6,496 nucleotides of DNA from positions 1 to 6,496 of the forward strand of contig DAOWCR010000071.1 in the NCBI GenBank assembly GCA_030639445.1. The letters are read 5' to 3'. The position numbers were made by a program, and so were the translations under genes. Source of the stretch: Dehalococcoidales bacterium (GTDB taxonomy: Bacteria > Chloroflexota > Dehalococcoidia > Dehalococcoidales > RBG-16-60-22). Positions 3,937-6,496 of this stretch are shown piece by piece (positions within the stretch are counted from its first letter, which is position 1; each line of letters starts with the position of its first letter). The notes under the pieces were generated by a model. The model saw only the letters and a program-made list of their open reading frames with translations. It ran no database searches and had not been told where the DNA came from.

Positions 3937-6496
3937 ATGGACAAAGCCGGTCAATCAGAAAACAAGAAATTAAACTCTCCCAGCCGGAGCCAGATTGCCC
4001 GCATCGTCTTTGCCGCCGCCGAGTCCATGGGCATTGCCGACCGGCAACTGGTGGAGCGGCTCACCTCGCAGGTGATTGAGCGGCTGGAACGGGAGTCACC
4101 CCTGCCGCCGCCAACCCTGCCCGGCATGGAAGACCTGGTACTGAAGCCATCGCGCCAGCAAATCCGCTTACCCGCTAAAACCGACATACTGACTATGGTC
4201 GAGGAAATCCTGGCGGCCGAAGAAATGAAACATACCGAGGAGGCGAAACCTAAAGTGGAGAAAATTGCTACCGTCAAGTCGAAAAGCCAACCGGCAACCG
4301 GCGTTAATCTTACCGAAAACGCCCTTCACGTCCTGCAAAAGAGGTATCTGAAGAAAGATAAGCAGGGGCAGGTTATCGAGACGCCGGAGGAGATGTTCCG
4401 CCGCGTGGCCAGGACTATCGCCTCGGCCGAGCTTATTTACCAGCCCAAGGCGGATGTCCGGGCCAGAGAAGACGAGTTTTACCGGCTGATGACCAGCCTG
4501 GAGTTCCTGCCCAACTCCCCTACCCTGATGAACGCGGGGAGGGAGCTGGGACAGCTGTCCGCCTGCTTCGTCCTGCCCATCGAGGACTCCATGGAATCTA
4601 TATTTGAGTCGGTAAAAAACACGGCCCTCATCCACAAAAGCGGCGGCGGGACTGGTTTTTCCTTCTCCCGGCTGAGGCCGGAAAAAGACCGGGTAGGCTC
4701 CACCGGCGGGATAGCCAGCGGCCCGGTCTCCTTTATCCGGGCTTTTGACATCGCCACCGATGTCATCAAGCAGGGGGGAATGCGCCGCGGGGCGAATATG
4801 GGTATTCTCAGTGTTAACCACCCCGATATTATGAAGTTCATCACCGCTAAAGAAGATTTGTCTGCCCTGACCAACTTTAATATCTCCGTGGCCATAACCA
4901 CCAAATTTATGGAAGCGGTAATATCAGGGGTAGAGTATGACCTGGTAAACCCGCACACCGGAGAGGCCGTGGACAAGCTCAATGCCCAAGAGGTCTTTGA
5001 CAAAATCGTGGACATGGCCTGGCGGAACGGTGACCCGGGCATCGTCTTCATCGACCGCATCAACCAGGATAACCCCACCCCCCACCTGGGCAGCATCGAA
5101 AGCACCAACCCCTGCGGCGAGCAGCCCCTGCTCCCCTACGAGTCCTGCAATCTGGGGTCAATCAACCTGGCCAAAATGCTGCGCCAGACCGGCGGGACTA
5201 CCGAGATTGACTACCCCAGGCTGGCGGCCACCATAAAGAGCGCCGTCCGGCTTTTAGATAACGTCATTGATGTCAACAAATTCCCTCTGCCCCAGATTGC
5301 CGAAATGACCCGAAAGACCCGGAAAATCGGGCTCGGGGTAATGGGCTTTGCCGATATGCTCATCCAGCTGGGTATCCCCTATAACTCGGCAGAGGCACTG
5401 CAAACAGGCACCGAGATTATGCAGTTCGTCAACGAAGAGGCGAGCAAAGCCTCGGTGGCACTGGGTAAAGAGCGCGGGGTCTTCCCCGCCTTTGAGGGCA
5501 GCATCTACGATATTCCCGACGGCCCCAACGTCAGAAACGCCTCCTGCACCACCATCGCCCCCACCGGCACCCTGAGCCTGATTGCCGGCTGCTCCAGTGG
5601 CATTGAGCCTCTCTTTGCCCTGAGCTACACCAAGAATATCCTGGACGGCGCCCGGCTGGTGGAGGTAAATCCCCATTTTGAGGAGGCCGCCCGTAGCGGG
5701 GGCTTTTACTCCGGGGAACTTATGCAGAAACTGGCGGACGGTGCTCACCTCGGTGAGATTGACGGCGTGCCCGAAGCCGCCAGGCAGCTATTTGTCACCG
5801 CCCACGAGATAACTCCGGAAGGGCACGTCAAGATGCAGGCCGCCTTCCAGCAGTCCACGGACAACGCGGTTTCCAAGACGGTCAATTTCCCCCAGGAGGC
5901 CACCCGGGAAGACGTTGCCCGGGTGTATATGCTGGCCTACGAGAAAAAACTGAAAGGAATAACCATTTACCGTGACCGGAGCCGTGACGCCCAGGTGCTG
6001 ACCACCGGCCAGCCGGAAAAACAGGTAACCGAAGAGGGTAAACTCACCCCCCGGAAAAGGTCGAAGGTAACCACTGGGATAACGGAAAGGGTCACCACCG
6101 GCTGCGGCTCGCTCTACGTCACCGTGAATTCCGACGAGCAGGGCATCTTTGAGGTCTTTTCCAACCTGGGCAAAGCCGGGGGCTGCGCCTCCGCCCAGCT
6201 GGAAGCCACCTGCCGGCTTATCTCCCTGGCGCTGAGAGCCGGGGTGGAAGTGGCCTCGCTGGTCAAGCAGCTGCGGGGCATCCGCTGTCCGTCCATCGTC
6301 TGGGAACAGGGCAAGTCTATTCTCTCCTGCGCCGACGCCATCGCCAGCGTGCTGGAAAAGCACACCACCGGCTATGACGGCAAGCCCCGGCCGGAGGACT
6401 ACGGCCTGGCCAAGAACCTGGCCGGGCAGTGCCCGGAGTGCAGCAATATGCTCATCTACCAGGAGGGGTGTTTTATCTGTCCGGCGTGCGGCTATA
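3937..6496 (+). CDS. nrdJ: Adenosylcobalamin-dependent (class II) ribonucleotide reductase, 3' end cut by window
   Basis: NrdJ reduces ribonucleotides to deoxyribonucleotides with a thiyl radical generated from adenosylcobalamin, needing neither oxygen nor a second subunit. The open frame gives 853 residues and runs off the edge. The catalytic core (about 124-690) holds FLPNSPTLMNAG (190-201), the redox cysteine of SACFV (C210), SGGGTGFSFSRLRP, GGMRRGANMGIL, the radical cysteine of NPCGEQ (C393, with N391 and E395), the partner cysteine of ESCNLGSINL (C404) and IAPTGTLSLIAGCSSG. A TSCPD-type domain follows (about 712-812; the name-giving motif reads LSCAD here). The protein closes with a zinc-ribbon-like CPEC (832-835) and CFICPAC (845-851). 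Such tails usually end soon after, so probably only a few residues are missing. The first ~120 residues form a helical, charged extension, with no recognisable ATP cone. No intein interrupts the active-site motifs. It lies 21 bp after nrdR and is probably cotranscribed. Confidence 0.97.
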   Translation, partial: MDKAGQSENKKLNSPSRSQIARIVFAAAESMGIADRQLVERLTSQVIERLERESPLPPPTLPGMEDLVLKPSRQQIRLPAKTDILTMVEEILAAEEMKHTEEAKPKVEKIATVKSKSQPATGVNLTENALHVLQKRYLKKDKQGQVIETPEEMFRRVARTIASAELIYQPKADVRAREDEFYRLMTSLEFLPNSPTLMNAGRELGQLSACFVLPIEDSMESIFESVKNTALIHKSGGGTGFSFSRLRPEKDRVGSTGGIASGPVSFIRAFDIATDVIKQGGMRRGANMGILSVNHPDIMKFITAKEDLSALTNFNISVAITTKFMEAVISGVEYDLVNPHTGEAVDKLNAQEVFDKIVDMAWRNGDPGIVFIDRINQDNPTPHLGSIESTNPCGEQPLLPYESCNLGSINLAKMLRQTGGTTEIDYPRLAATIKSAVRLLDNVIDVNKFPLPQIAEMTRKTRKIGLGVMGFADMLIQLGIPYNSAEALQTGTEIMQFVNEEASKASVALGKERGVFPAFEGSIYDIPDGPNVRNASCTTIAPTGTLSLIAGCSSGIEPLFALSYTKNILDGARLVEVNPHFEEAARSGGFYSGELMQKLADGAHLGEIDGVPEAARQLFVTAHEITPEGHVKMQAAFQQSTDNAVSKTVNFPQEATREDVARVYMLAYEKKLKGITIYRDRSRDAQVLTTGQPEKQVTEEGKLTPRKRSKVTTGITERVTTGCGSLYVTVNSDEQGIFEVFSNLGKAGGCASAQLEATCRLISLALRAGVEVASLVKQLRGIRCPSIVWEQGKSILSCADAIASVLEKHTTGYDGKPRPEDYGLAKNLAGQCPECSNMLIYQEGCFICPACGY

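Noticed and set aside
4168..5108. Two long overlapping open frames on the minus strand inside nrdJ
   Set aside because: They lie opposite the conserved nrdJ core, and GC-rich codons on the plus strand produce such stop-free shadows.
4500..5650. Intein in nrdJ, common in class II reductases
   Set aside because: All catalytic motifs run on without interruption at normal spacing.

Overview
The window carries four recognisable protein genes and one tRNA: tRNA-Lys (minus), ribD (plus), folC (minus), and nrdR followed by nrdJ (plus, cut by the right edge). All are chromosomal housekeeping functions. The coding DNA is moderately GC-rich, the spacers are AT-rich or hairpin-rich, and the only ribonucleotide reductase present is the adenosylcobalamin-dependent (class II) type. 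A Chloroflexota bacterium of the Dehalococcoidia type would fit, but this is inference from gene flavour and layout, not a demonstrated assignment.

Left region (1-493). An AT-rich stretch is followed by a 12-bp-stem hairpin and a second, terminator-like hairpin, both lying downstream of the minus-strand tRNA-Lys (UUU) gene, which encodes its own CCA. The stem of the first hairpin is an exact copy of 12 nt of the tRNA anticodon arm and variable loop. A good promoter (TTGACT, 17-bp spacer, TAATAT with an extended -10) lies at 374-402 and should drive ribD. This places the real ribD start well downstream of the longest possible open frame.

Middle region (494-2979). RibD makes the riboflavin precursor. 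FolC, on the opposite strand, polyglutamylates folate. The two genes converge and their TAG stops overlap inside one CTAG palindrome, so no terminator fits between them.

Intergenic region (about 2980-3360). It holds a roughly 230-bp imperfect palindrome made of nested hairpins, which looks like a non-coding MITE-like element. Next comes an AT-rich promoter region with a TTGACA -35 box and two NrdR boxes set 32 bp apart, about three helical turns.

Right region (3361-6496). nrdR encodes the zinc-ribbon/ATP-cone repressor of ribonucleotide reductase genes. It is followed 21 bp later by nrdJ, the B12-dependent reductase. The regulator, its operators and its target are therefore together, forming an autoregulated nucleotide-supply operon. 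No previously undescribed protein system is evident. The most interesting signals are non-coding: the nested palindromic element, the tRNA-derived 12-mer repeats, and the operator architecture.
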